Of a DNA stretch of 64,000 nucleotides, positions 42,189 through 50,181 are shown one piece after another; the stretch's first letter is position 1; every line of letters starts with the position of its first letter. A program made the translations under genes and the position numbers. The notes beneath the pieces were generated by a model. The model was not told where the DNA came from, searched no databases, and saw nothing but the letters and a program-made list of their open reading frames with translations. Source of the stretch: DASUPK01 sp963831605 (lineage in GTDB: Bacteria; Actinomycetota; Thermoleophilia; Solirubrobacterales; 70-9); contig CAWHQR010000008.1 of assembly GCA_963831605.1 (NCBI GenBank), positions 124,001 through 188,000 on the forward strand, in the 5' to 3' direction.

Positions 42189-42598
42189 GCCCCGATCGCC
42201 GATATCCGGACCGGACCTCGCGGCGCCGCTATTCCGCGCGAAAGCCGCTGCAGTCGACCAAGGCGCTGACCGCGAAGCTCGCGACCCTCGCCGTCGTCGC
42301 GACGCTGGCGATCGGCGGCCTGATCGCGGCCCAGATGGCCGCAGGCAAGGACCCGTCGCTCGGCCCGAAGGCCGCCACCCGGGCGAAGAAGGCATCGAGC
42401 GGCGGCGGCTCGACGGGGAGCGCATCCGCTACTGACCCCAACGCGCAGACCTACAACGGATACAACGGTTACTACGGCTCCTCCAGCGGCTATTCCTCGG
42501 GCTCGAGCGGCTACTCGTCCGGATCGAGTGGATACTCCGGATCGGGCTACTCGACGCAGCAGTCCGCGCCTGCGCCGGTCACCAGCAGTACCTCGTAG
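42185..42598 (+). CDS. Membrane-anchored Tyr/Ser/Gly-repeat protein
   Basis: 137 residues, ATG inside the preceding stop (ATGA). Basic N-terminus (RRYPDRTSRRRYSARKP), one hydrophobic helix at ~30-50 (KLATLAVVATLAIGGLIAAQ), a Lys-rich stretch, then a low-complexity tail of units such as GYSSGSS repeated three times and ending with Thr/Ser. No known domain. Third gene of the apbE operon, so it is a candidate partner of the haem protein; the Thr/Ser-rich tail could be a modification target, but no flavinylation consensus is visible. Confidence 0.75.
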   Translation: MSPDRRYPDRTSRRRYSARKPLQSTKALTAKLATLAVVATLAIGGLIAAQMAAGKDPSLGPKAATRAKKASSGGGSTGSASATDPNAQTYNGYNGYYGSSSGYSSGSSGYSSGSSGYSGSGYSTQQSAPAPVTSSTS

Positions 42599-42793
42599 TC
42601 ACCCGGCCACTCCGAGAGCCCCGCCAGCACGCCAGGTCCGACCACGGCGAGGAGTGCCGCCGCATAGCCGGCGCTGAGCAGGGCGGGCCGGTGGCGCAGC
42701 AGCCGGGCGTGAAGATGCCGGCCGGGCCTGCCCCGCGGGTGGCTGCGATGGAGGGCCGGGGCTTGATCGGGTTCGTGCGCGACAATCGGGAGC

Positions 42794-43867
42794 ATGATCG
42801 ATGCATTGGTCGACCAGATCGAGGGCCGCTTCGCCGAGCTCGAGCGGCAGATGTCCGATCCCGCTCTGCACTCGGATCGCGAGCGCGCGGCCGAGGTCGG
42901 ACGCGAGTACCGCGAGTTGCAGGGTGCGCACGAGCTCGCTCAGGAATGGCTGACGCTCAAGGACGATCTCGAGGGCGCCCGCGAGCTGCTCGCCGAGGAC
43001 GGTGACGACCCGGAGCTCAACAAGGTGGTCGCCGATGCTCCGGGGAGGCTGGAGGAGCTCTCAGAGGAGATCCGCCTGGCGATGGTGGAGCGAGACCCGA
43101 ACGACGACAAGAACGTGATCGTCGAGATCCGCGCCGGGACCGGGGGAGACGAGGCGGCACTCTTCGCCGGCGATCTCTTCAAGATGCTGACCCGCTACGC
43201 GGAGCGGCGAGGCTATTCGGTCGAGGTCCTCTCCCAGTCGGCGTCGGAGGTCGGCGGCTTCAAGGAGGTCACCTTCGCGATCAAGGGCGACGCCGCCTAC
43301 TCGGTCTTCAAGTACGAGGGCGGCACGCACCGCGTCCAGCGGGTGCCGAAGACCGAGTCCCAGGGCCGCATCCACACCTCCACTGCGACGGTCGCCGTCC
43401 TCCCCGAGGCCGAGGAGGTCGATGTCCAGATCGATCCCAACGACCTCCAGATCGACGTCTACCGCTCCTCCGGGCCCGGAGGGCAATCCGTCAACACGAC
43501 CGACTCGGCTGTCCGGATCACCCACAAGCCGACCGGCCTCGTGGTCGCGATGCAGGACGAGAAGTCACAGCACCAAAACCGTGAGAAGGCGATGCGGGTC
43601 CTTCGCGCCCGGCTGCTCGAGCGGGAGATCGAGGAGCAGCAGAGGGAGATCGCCACTGAGCGGAAAGCGCAGGTGGGCTCCGGCTCGCGTTCGGAGAAGA
43701 TCCGTACCTACAACTTCCCCCAGGACCGCATCACTGACCACCGCGTCAAGCTGACCGCCAGCGGGGTGGAGCGGGTGCTCGGCGGAGAGCTGGACGAGTT
43801 CACCGACGCTCTGTCGGGAGAGGAGAAGCGGCAACGGCTCGAGGCGCAGACGGCGGAGACGGCCTGA
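42794..43867 (+). CDS. prfA: Peptide chain release factor 1
   Basis: 357 residues. GGQ at 229-231 (GPGGQSVNTTDSAVRITH) triggers peptidyl-tRNA hydrolysis at UAA and UAG codons; the tripeptide selector region is at about 180-187 (QRVPKTESQGRIHTS follows it). Full length. The Gln of GGQ is methylated by PrmC, encoded next with a 4-base overlap. A GACAAT hexamer seven bases upstream and GGGAG both precede the ATG, so initiation mode is ambiguous. Confidence 0.96.
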   Translation: MIDALVDQIEGRFAELERQMSDPALHSDRERAAEVGREYRELQGAHELAQEWLTLKDDLEGARELLAEDGDDPELNKVVADAPGRLEELSEEIRLAMVERDPNDDKNVIVEIRAGTGGDEAALFAGDLFKMLTRYAERRGYSVEVLSQSASEVGGFKEVTFAIKGDAAYSVFKYEGGTHRVQRVPKTESQGRIHTSTATVAVLPEAEEVDVQIDPNDLQIDVYRSSGPGGQSVNTTDSAVRITHKPTGLVVAMQDEKSQHQNREKAMRVLRARLLEREIEEQQREIATERKAQVGSGSRSEKIRTYNFPQDRITDHRVKLTASGVERVLGGELDEFTDALSGEEKRQRLEAQTAETA

Positions 43868-44706
43868 GTCCCGAGACCTCGCCAGTCCGCGACGCGCTCC
43901 CGGCAGCGGTCGACGCGATCGCCGCCGCTGGCTGCGAGTCGGCTCGTCTCGACGCCGAGCTCCTGCTCGCCCACGCGACCGGCTGGGACCGCGCTCGAAT
44001 CGCCGCCGAGCCGGACATGCGCCTGCCCGTGGGCGCCTCCCGGGAGTTCGCCGAGATGGTCCGGCGCCGGGTCCGCCGCGAGCCCGTCGCCTACATCGTC
44101 GGACGCAAGGGCTTCCGGCGAATCGAGCTGCTGGTGGACCGCCGCGTCCTGATCCCGAGGCCGGAGACCGAGCTGCTGGTCGAGGTCGCGGTGGAGATCC
44201 AGGCGACGTCGGCGATCGACGTGGGAACGGGAAGCGGCGCGATCGCGCTGGCGGTCGCCGACGAGCTTCCGGAGTCCCGGGTGTCCGCGATCGATCCCTC
44301 GATGGATGCGCTGCGGGTCGCTCAGGTGAACACCGAGCGGCTCGGGCTCGGCGACCGGGTGGACGTCGGCAATCGCGGAATCGCTTCCCTCGATTCGGCG
44401 GGTCCCTGCGACCTCCTGATCGCCAACCTCCCCTACGTATCCGAGAGCGAATGGGAGGGTCTCGCGCCCGAGATCCGCGAGTACGAGCCTCGGGAGGCCC
44501 TCGTGGCTGGTCCGACGGGGCTCGAAGCGATCGATGGGCTGCTGGCCTCGGTCGCCCAGCTCAGGATGCGGCCGGCGACGGTCGCCCTCGAGATCGGGAC
44601 CGACCAGGGAGGTGCGGTCTCGGATCTCGTTCGCCGGGCCGGCTACTCCGAAGCGGAAACCCGCCAGGACCTGGCCGGGCATGATCGCGTGGTCATCGGC
44701 CGGTGA
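43864..44706 (+). CDS. prmC: Release factor glutamine methyltransferase, CTG start
   Basis: 280 residues if initiated at CTG 43864. The in-frame sequence from there (AVDAIAAAGCESARLDAELL, then AHATGWDRARIAAEPDM) is the normal PrmC N-terminal domain; the first ATG (44017) would remove about 50 conserved residues, and no ATG, GTG or TTG exists in frame between. The CTGA overlap with the prfA stop mimics the ATGA/GTGA couplings nearby. Methyltransferase motifs: DVGTGSGAIALAVA and IANLPYVSE (NLPY in place of NPPY). It methylates the GGQ Gln of release factors using SAM. Confidence 0.9.
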   Translation: MSPETSPVRDALPAAVDAIAAAGCESARLDAELLLAHATGWDRARIAAEPDMRLPVGASREFAEMVRRRVRREPVAYIVGRKGFRRIELLVDRRVLIPRPETELLVEVAVEIQATSAIDVGTGSGAIALAVADELPESRVSAIDPSMDALRVAQVNTERLGLGDRVDVGNRGIASLDSAGPCDLLIANLPYVSESEWEGLAPEIREYEPREALVAGPTGLEAIDGLLASVAQLRMRPATVALEIGTDQGGAVSDLVRRAGYSEAETRQDLAGHDRVVIGR

Positions 44707-45344
44707 CCGAGACGGTCTCCGTCGAGCGCGACGGACCGGAGGCCGCCCGCGCCGCGCTCGAGCGCTGCGTGGGGGAGGGCGGCGTGGCGATCTTCCCGGC
44801 TGACACGCTCTACGGACTCGCGTGCGACCCGCTCAATGCTGAGGCCGTCGAGCGCGTTCAGACGATCAAGGGGCGCAGGGAACGCAAGCCCTCGGCCGTC
44901 ATGTACTTCTCCCCGCTGGCGATGCGGGAACTGGTGGCCGGACTGGGGCCGGGGACCCGCGATGCGGTCGGCGCTCTGTTGCCGGGCCCGGTGACCCTGG
45001 TGATCGCCAATCCCGAACGGCGCTATGCGCTGGCCTGCCGCGAGGACCCGGAGCGGCTGGGAGTTCGCCTGATCGAGGGCCCGCTCGCCGGGACGATGAC
45101 GCCGATCTACCAGACCAGCGCCAATCGGAGCGGCGCGCCGGCGCCCACGCGCTTCGACGCGATCGATCCGGAGATCCTCGCCGCGGTCGAGCTCGCAATC
45201 GATGCCGGAGAGCTGATCGGTGAGCCCTCGACTGTGGTCGACGTCACCGGGATCGACCACGGCGGAGACTGGGAGATCCTCCGCGAGGGTGCACTGCCCG
45301 CGGCCGAGGTCGAGGCCCGGCTGCGGTCCGCCGTCCAGGGCTAG
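44703..45344 (+). CDS. Threonylcarbamoyl-AMP synthase (Sua5/YrdC)
   Basis: 213 residues, GTG start overlapping the prmC stop by four bases. Sua5/YrdC domain: FPADTLYGLACDPLNAEAV, KGRRERKPSAVMYFS, LPGPVTLVI, YQTSANRSGAPAPT and PSTVVDVTG, with the positively charged nucleotide groove. It makes threonylcarbamoyl-AMP from Thr, bicarbonate and ATP for t6A at tRNA position 37. Short YrdC-type without the extra Sua5 domain. Completes the prfA-prmC-sua5 operon; convergent with the SnoaL-like gene and overlapping by four bases. Confidence 0.94.
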   Translation: MTETVSVERDGPEAARAALERCVGEGGVAIFPADTLYGLACDPLNAEAVERVQTIKGRRERKPSAVMYFSPLAMRELVAGLGPGTRDAVGALLPGPVTLVIANPERRYALACREDPERLGVRLIEGPLAGTMTPIYQTSANRSGAPAPTRFDAIDPEILAAVELAIDAGELIGEPSTVVDVTGIDHGGDWEILREGALPAAEVEARLRSAVQG

Positions 45345-45748
45345 CCGGACTCCTCGCGCGCAGCGCGCTCGCCTTCAGCGTGGCTGCCGTAGGACCAGCC
45401 GCGCTGCAACCTCTCGCCGCGTGATTCCACGACCCAGGCGACCTCCGAGGAGACGGCCTCCCCGGTGGCGCGGGAGCGCGCCTCCATCTCGCCGAGTACG
45501 AGCAGCCGGCTGCCGATCTCGCGGAACCGGCTGAGGTCGACGCGGATCTCGGAGAACATCTCCTCCACGTCCTCGAACCAGGCGCGGATGCCGTTGTGCC
45601 CGTGGTAGCCGGGGTCGCCCTCCTCGCGAGCGGTCAGGTACGGATGCCATTCGCAGTCGGGGTTCCAGGCCTCGATCCAGGCCTCGGGATCGTGAGCGTT
45701 GAACGCGTCCCGGGATTGCGCCAGCAGCTCGCGGTAGGTGGCGGTCAT
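45341..45748 (-). CDS. SnoaL-like protein 2
   Basis: 135 residues from ATG 45748, which overlaps the stop of the preceding SnoaL-like gene (ATGA). NTF2-like fold: YRELLAQSRDAFNAHDPEAW, NPDCEWHPYLTAREEG, HNGIRAWFEDVEEMFSEIRV, then a sheet to the end. Function unassignable; such proteins may be isomerases, cyclases or simple binders. The pair with the upstream copy suggests duplication and possibly a heterodimer. Confidence 0.75.
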   Translation of the reverse strand: MTATYRELLAQSRDAFNAHDPEAWIEAWNPDCEWHPYLTAREEGDPGYHGHNGIRAWFEDVEEMFSEIRVDLSRFREIGSRLLVLGEMEARSRATGEAVSSEVAWVVESRGERLQRGWSYGSHAEGERAAREESG

Positions 45749-46155
45749 CGGGCGCCGGTTCCCCCGGTGGCATCGCGGGCCTCGTCCACCGTCTCGAAGA
45801 GGTCGAGTCGGATCGCTCGGCCGTCTCGGAGCTCCCACAGCATCGTCGCGTCCTGTCCGAAGTCGAGTCCCGTGGTCTTGCCGCGAGCGCGCAGCGTGAA
45901 CTCGACGATCACCCGGTCACCGGTGGCCTCGAAGCCATGGGCGTCCCAGCGGATCTCGTCCATCACCTCGTTGAAGGAGTCGAACCAGCGGCGGATGCCG
46001 TCGTGGCCTCGGTACGTGTCGGGCTCGGAGGCGAGGCTGGGCGGGGTCGTTGCCACGAACTCCGGGTCGAGCAAGGTAAGGATTCCGTCGATCCCGTTCT
46101 CATTGAACTCTTTGAAGCCGCGCTTCACGATCTCGACGTTCTCGGCGGAGGTCAC
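45745..46155 (-). CDS. SnoaL-like protein 1
   Basis: 136 residues from GTG 46155, chosen because a -10 TACTGT lies seven bases upstream; GTG 46164 overlaps that element. NTF2-like: ENVEIVKRGFKEFNENGIDG, LLDPEFVATTPPS, HDGIRRWFDSFNEVMDEIRW, then IVEFTLRARGKTTGLDF. Same layout as the following gene, with HNGIRAWFE/HDGIRRWFD in common, so the two are paralogues. Confidence 0.75.
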   Translation of the reverse strand: MTSAENVEIVKRGFKEFNENGIDGILTLLDPEFVATTPPSLASEPDTYRGHDGIRRWFDSFNEVMDEIRWDAHGFEATGDRVIVEFTLRARGKTTGLDFGQDATMLWELRDGRAIRLDLFETVDEARDATGGTGAR

Positions 46156-46162
46156 CCCGCTC

Positions 46163-46168
46163 ACAGTA
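46163..46168 (-). promoter_or_regulatory. -10 element TACTGT, leaderless start of SnoaL-like protein 1
   Basis: On the minus strand it ends seven bases before GTG 46155, in the 23-base gap after the TetR gene. Confidence 0.45.
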
Positions 46169-46178
46169 GGTGCCCCCC

Positions 46179-46790
46179 TCAGCCGGCTGTGTGAGATGCG
46201 GCCGCGAGCGCTCCGGTGATGAAGAGCTCGCGGGCCCGTTTCCGCTCGGGAGTTCGCCCCCGCTCGATTCGCTCGAGCGTCATCCCCTGCATCCCGGCGA
46301 TGACCATGACGGTGAGCACGCGGGCTCGCGCGCGCGGCAGCCCGTCGCGTGCTTCGGTCAGCAGGCGGATCAGGACCTCTCGCCACTGCTCATTCACCTC
46401 CGCGATCGTCCGGCGCACCTCCGGCTCGACGACGGAGACGGCAGCGAGGTCGAAGTAGAGGCGAGCGACGCGCTCATCCTCGTCCAACACCCGCTCGGTG
46501 CCGGCATCGACGCCCCGGATGACCGCCTCGACCGTCTCCGCGCCGTCGATGGCGGCCAGGACCTCGTCGGTGATCATCTCCGCGATTGCACGCCCGGCGG
46601 CACCGACCAGGCCCTCCTTCGAGCCGAAGTGGTAGGTGACGAGCGGCTTCGACTCGCCGGCCCGCGCAGCAACCTTGGCAAGGCTGAGGCCGGCATAGCC
46701 GTCGGATTTGAGCACCTCGATGGCCGCGTCCAGGATCCGCTCGCGCGCGCCGGTCGATGGGCGCCCGCGCTTCACCGTTGTGGCTTCCAC
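46179..46790 (-). CDS. TetR family transcriptional regulator, co-transcribed with the R2lox-type oxidase
   Basis: 203 residues from GTG 46790, which overlaps the oxidase stop by one base. Helix-turn-helix at about 10-60: GARERILDAAIEVLKSDGYAG-type first helices and AGESKPLVTYHFGSKEGLVG recognition. The C-terminal domain has a conserved-looking acidic core (DEDERVARLYFDLAAVSVVEPEVRR region). A TTTAC-N10-GTAAA dyad precedes the oxidase, so it probably represses its own operon and releases on binding a lipid or other ligand. The open frame upstream is inside the oxidase gene and is not used. Confidence 0.9.
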   Translation of the reverse strand: MEATTVKRGRPSTGARERILDAAIEVLKSDGYAGLSLAKVAARAGESKPLVTYHFGSKEGLVGAAGRAIAEMITDEVLAAIDGAETVEAVIRGVDAGTERVLDEDERVARLYFDLAAVSVVEPEVRRTIAEVNEQWREVLIRLLTEARDGLPRARARVLTVMVIAGMQGMTLERIERGRTPERKRARELFITGALAAASHTAG

Positions 46791-47758
46791 TAGGCGGCGG
46801 CCAACATCGCCGGATCGAGGCCCATCGCCGCCAGCTTCTTCGAGAGCGACTTCGCCGCGTACTCGAAGATCTCCGACGAGTGGTAGAAGGGCGTCTGGAA
46901 GTTGTACGGGTCCTCCACCCATGGCGGGACGAAGACCAGGGTGGCGACGGGCAGGCACTCCTTCAGCGTGTCCTCGATGATCTTCGCGTTCGCCTCGTCA
47001 TCCTTGATCGCGTCGGCCAGGAACTTGACGCCGAAGCCGACGTGGCGGGACTCGTCCCGGTTCACCGCCGTGAACCCCGCGGTGAAGCCCGGGAACCAAT
47101 TCCGCTCGCGCATCGACTTGATCATGAAGCGGGCTGCGGAAAGGGCGAGCATCCCCTCGATCACGATCATGTAGACGGTGACGCCGCGGACGAGCTTGGG
47201 GAAGTCGCTCGGGTCCTTGCGCAGATCCTCGGCGCACTCGTGGAGGATCCCGTTGAAGAGCGTCTCCCAGTCCTTGTTCACGACGTAGCGCTGCTTGTCG
47301 ATCATCTCGCCGAGGCTGCCGGCCTGGATCCCGAAGACCTCGCGGTAGAAGCCGTTCCAGAAGACGGTGTGCTTGGCCTCGTCGGAGATCTGCGTGGTGA
47401 GGAACACCTTCGCCTCGTGGGTCGGAGCCGCGAGGGCGAACGGGAGCAACTCCAGGGTGACGCGCTCCTCGCCCAGGAAGAACTCCGAGAATCCGAACTC
47501 GAGGAACCTGCGCTCCTCATCCGTGAACATGTCCGGGTCGGCCCACTGCTTGGCGTCCTCGGTGAAGTCGAAGTCCTCGGTCGACCAGTGCTGGCGCTGC
47601 CAGCGCATGAAGAGCTTCTCGTAGGAGGGGGCGGCCTCGACGATTCGGTCGAGACCGGCCATCACCTTGTCGATGTCGCCGTCAAGCAGGACGGACAGCG
47701 CCTCGTCGTCGGCGTGCAGATCCTCGCGGCCGTTGGTTGCTGCGGTGGCGTCGGTCAT
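46790..47758 (-). CDS. R2-like ligand-binding oxidase (ferritin-like, dimetal)
   Basis: 322 residues. Metal ligands fit R2lox: Glu98 (GEERV), Glu127/His130 (SDEAKH), Glu201 (IEGML) and Glu236/His239 (RDESRH). The R2lox-specific Val and Tyr that form an ether cross-link are in place: Val100 two residues after Glu98, and Tyr196 five before Glu201, as Val71/Glu69 and Tyr162/Glu167 in the characterised mycobacterial protein. R2lox enzymes hold a Mn/Fe or Fe/Fe centre and bind a long-chain fatty acid; the physiological reaction is unknown. Likely annotated as ribonucleotide reductase beta. TetR-controlled and co-transcribed with that TetR gene. Confidence 0.88.
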   Translation of the reverse strand: MTDATAATNGREDLHADDEALSVLLDGDIDKVMAGLDRIVEAAPSYEKLFMRWQRQHWSTEDFDFTEDAKQWADPDMFTDEERRFLEFGFSEFFLGEERVTLELLPFALAAPTHEAKVFLTTQISDEAKHTVFWNGFYREVFGIQAGSLGEMIDKQRYVVNKDWETLFNGILHECAEDLRKDPSDFPKLVRGVTVYMIVIEGMLALSAARFMIKSMRERNWFPGFTAGFTAVNRDESRHVGFGVKFLADAIKDDEANAKIIEDTLKECLPVATLVFVPPWVEDPYNFQTPFYHSSEIFEYAAKSLSKKLAAMGLDPAMLAAA

Positions 47759-47799
47759 CTCTCTCCTCCGGGATGGTCGGTGCGGTCGGCGAGCGCATT

Positions 47800-47821
47800 A
47801 TTTACCAATCGGTCAGTAAAT
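47800..47821. promoter_or_regulatory. 22-base TetR-type operator before the R2lox gene
   Basis: ATTTAC and GTAAAT (47800-47805, 47816-47821) are inverted around ten bases; 16 of 22 positions are symmetric. It overlaps the likely promoter of the oxidase and lies between it and glyA. Confidence 0.65.
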
Positions 47822-47854
47822 GTCAAGCCCGATTTGCCCGCCCGTGGCTCGATG

Positions 47855-47860
47855 TATCGT
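47855..47860 (+). promoter_or_regulatory. -10 element TATCGT before glyA
   Basis: TATCGT ends eight bases before ATG 47869; GGCCGG in the spacer is a poor ribosome site. Confidence 0.4.
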
Positions 47861-47868
47861 GGCCGGTG

Positions 47869-49149
47869 ATGACCGACCTCCCCGACGACTTCCAGACCGC
47901 CCACCTCGCCGAGGTCGATCCGGACATCGCCCGGGTCCTCGACCGCGAACTGGCTCGCCAGCAGGGCACGCTCGAGATGATCGCCTCCGAGAACTTCGTT
48001 CCGCAGGCGGTGCTCGACGCGGCCGGCTCTGTGCTCACCAACAAGTACGCCGAGGGCTATCCCGGCAAGCGCTACTACGGCGGCTGCGAGGAGGTCGACG
48101 TCGCCGAGCAGCTCGCCATCGACCGCGCCAAGGAGGTGTTCGGAGCGGAGCACGCCAACGTCCAGCCTCACTCCGGCGCCCAGGCCAACAACGCCGCCTA
48201 CATGGCGATGATCGACCCCGGCGACACGATCATGGGAATGGCCCTCGACCACGGCGGCCACCTGACCCACGGAATGAGGCTGAACGTGTCGGGCAAGCTC
48301 TATGAGGTCGTCGCCTACCACGTGCGCCGCGAGGACAAGCTCGTCGACATGGACGAGGTCGCCCAGCTCGCGGAGGAGCACAAGCCGAAGGTGATCGTCG
48401 CCGGCTGGTCCGCCTATCCGCGTCAGCTCGACTTCGCCGCCTTCCGCGAGATCGCCGACTCGGTGGGCGCAAGGCTGATGGTCGACATGGCGCACTTCGC
48501 CGGGCTGGTCGCCGCGGGCGAGCATCCGAATCCGGTCGAGCATGCCGACGTCGTCACCACGACGATCCACAAGACCCTCTGCGGTCCGCGCAGCGGGATG
48601 ATCCTCTGCAAGGAGGAGTTGGCGAAAGATGTCAACCGCTCGGTCTTCCCGGGCCAGCAGGGCGGTCCGCTGATGCACATCATCGCCGCGAAGGCGGTGG
48701 CCCTGAAGATCGCCCAGAGCGAGCCCTTCAAGCGGCGCCAGCGCCAGACCATCGCGAATGCTCAGGCTTTCGGCGAGGAGCTCGTGGCCGGCGGACTCGA
48801 TGTCCTCACCGGCGGGACCGACGTGCATCTGGTCCTGGTGGACCTCACGCCCACAGGGCTCGGCGGCAAGGAGGCCGAGACGCGCCTCGAGGAGGTGGGG
48901 ATCACGGTCAATCGCAACGCGATCCCATTCGACGAGCGCCCGCCGATGGACCCGTCCGGACTGCGAATCGGAACGCCTGCCCTCACCACCCGTGGCCTGC
49001 TCGAGGACGACCTCCGCGAGATCGCCCAGGTGATCGTCGCCGCGCTCGGAGAGGACTTCGACTCCGAGAAGGACGCGTTGCTCGAGCGCTCTCGCGCGCT
49101 GATGGAGCGCTACCCCCTCTATCCACAGCTCTCTGCCGCAGCGGTCTAG
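47869..49149 (+). CDS. glyA: Serine hydroxymethyltransferase
   Basis: 426 residues, PLP enzyme that interconverts serine and glycine with tetrahydrofolate. Lys235 in TTIHKTLCGPRSG binds PLP; EMIASENFVPQAVLDAAGS, NKYAEGYPGKRYYGGCE and NVQPHSGAQANNAAYMA are signature blocks. Full length. The frame is open upstream to 47737, but the family N-terminus and the -10 element fix ATG 47869. Placed between sua5 and wecA-like genes, as in many actinobacteria with this block. Confidence 0.96.
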   Translation: MTDLPDDFQTAHLAEVDPDIARVLDRELARQQGTLEMIASENFVPQAVLDAAGSVLTNKYAEGYPGKRYYGGCEEVDVAEQLAIDRAKEVFGAEHANVQPHSGAQANNAAYMAMIDPGDTIMGMALDHGGHLTHGMRLNVSGKLYEVVAYHVRREDKLVDMDEVAQLAEEHKPKVIVAGWSAYPRQLDFAAFREIADSVGARLMVDMAHFAGLVAAGEHPNPVEHADVVTTTIHKTLCGPRSGMILCKEELAKDVNRSVFPGQQGGPLMHIIAAKAVALKIAQSEPFKRRQRQTIANAQAFGEELVAGGLDVLTGGTDVHLVLVDLTPTGLGGKEAETRLEEVGITVNRNAIPFDERPPMDPSGLRIGTPALTTRGLLEDDLREIAQVIVAALGEDFDSEKDALLERSRALMERYPLYPQLSAAAV

Positions 49150-49155
49150 ACCGGC

Positions 49156-50181
49156 TTGAAGATCTGGGCCGACATGAGCGGGCCGGCGCACGTGCTCGTG
49201 CTCCGGCCGATCATCGAGCGCCTCCGTGCGCAGGGCCACGAGGTGCTGATCACGGCGCGCGTGTACACGCAGACCCTGGAGCTGCTCGATCTCCACGGGA
49301 TGGAGTACACGCTGATCGGCAAGCACGGCGGGGCGTCGCGCGTCCGCAAGCTGATGCGGCTGATCCAGCGGACGAGCGGGATGCGGCGCTTCGGCAGTGG
49401 GGCCGGGTTCGACCTCTCGATTGCGCACGGGTCGAACGACATCGCGATCGCCTCGCGCATGCTCGGCATTCCGGAGGCGAACATGCACGACTACGAGTTC
49501 GCGGTCGCCCAGCATCACGTGGGCTGCCGGCTGGCGAAGCGGGTGATCTTCCCCGACTCAGTGCCCCCCGAGCGGCTGAAGCGATTCGGCGTCACCCCGG
49601 AGAAGCTCTTCCAATACCCGGGGATCAAGGAGGAGTACTACCTCTACGACTTCGAGCCGGACCCGGGCGCCCTCGAGAAGCTGGGTGTGGACACCGAGCG
49701 GGTCGTGGTGATCGTTCGCCCGCCGCCCGACGTCTCGCTCTATCACCGCCGCTCGAATCCGCTCTTCCCGCAGGTCCTGGCGCGGGTAGGCTCTGACTCG
49801 GGTGTCCATGCGGTCGTGCTGCCGCGTACCGAGGAGCAGCGGACCTACGTCAAGGAGCTTGCCCTGCCGTCCCTGATCGTTCCCGATCACGCCGTGGAGG
49901 CACAGAGCCTGGTCGCCCTCGCGGACCTGGTCGTCTCGGCCGGGGGGACCATGAACCGCGAGGCGGTCGCGCTCGGAACTCCCGTCTACACGACCTACGG
50001 TGGACGGCTGGGCGGCGTCGACGAGGCGCTGATCCGCTCCAACCGGCTGCGTCCGCTGACGGACCCGCGCGCTCTCGAGCTGGTCAAGAAGACCGGCCAG
50101 GGCGAGCGCGTCCGGCGCGACCCGCAGCTGCTCGTGGACCTGATGCTCGGTGCGGCGGAGCCGGATGGCCACCCAGACTGA
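49156..50181 (+). CDS. DUF354 glycosyltransferase-like protein
   Basis: 341 residues, TTG start six bases after glyA. The N-terminus MKIWADMSGPAHVLVLRPII and later ADLVVSAGGTMNREAVALGTPVY, the latter typical of GT-B nucleotide-sugar binding loops, match DUF354 proteins, which are relatives of GT-B enzymes found in archaea and surface-polysaccharide loci. The donor and acceptor are unknown. Immediately followed by a sugar-phosphate transferase, so it likely acts on a lipid-linked glycan. Confidence 0.82.
   Translation: MKIWADMSGPAHVLVLRPIIERLRAQGHEVLITARVYTQTLELLDLHGMEYTLIGKHGGASRVRKLMRLIQRTSGMRRFGSGAGFDLSIAHGSNDIAIASRMLGIPEANMHDYEFAVAQHHVGCRLAKRVIFPDSVPPERLKRFGVTPEKLFQYPGIKEEYYLYDFEPDPGALEKLGVDTERVVVIVRPPPDVSLYHRRSNPLFPQVLARVGSDSGVHAVVLPRTEEQRTYVKELALPSLIVPDHAVEAQSLVALADLVVSAGGTMNREAVALGTPVYTTYGGRLGGVDEALIRSNRLRPLTDPRALELVKKTGQGERVRRDPQLLVDLMLGAAEPDGHPD

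Noticed and set aside
42430..42560. Tandem coding repeats as a CRISPR-like or minisatellite array
   Set aside because: The repeats encode GYSSGSS units inside a gene that overlaps its neighbour, so they are protein repeats.
42547..42795. Possible minus-strand membrane protein (hydrophobic stretch GYAAALLAVVGPGVLAGL)
   Set aside because: No suitable start near the hydrophobic part, and it overlaps the Tyr/Ser/Gly-repeat gene. The 195-base gap 42599-42793 otherwise shows only the prfA upstream region.
47755..49518. 587-residue minus-strand open frame opposite glyA
   Set aside because: Antisense of a conserved full-length gene, with biased composition.
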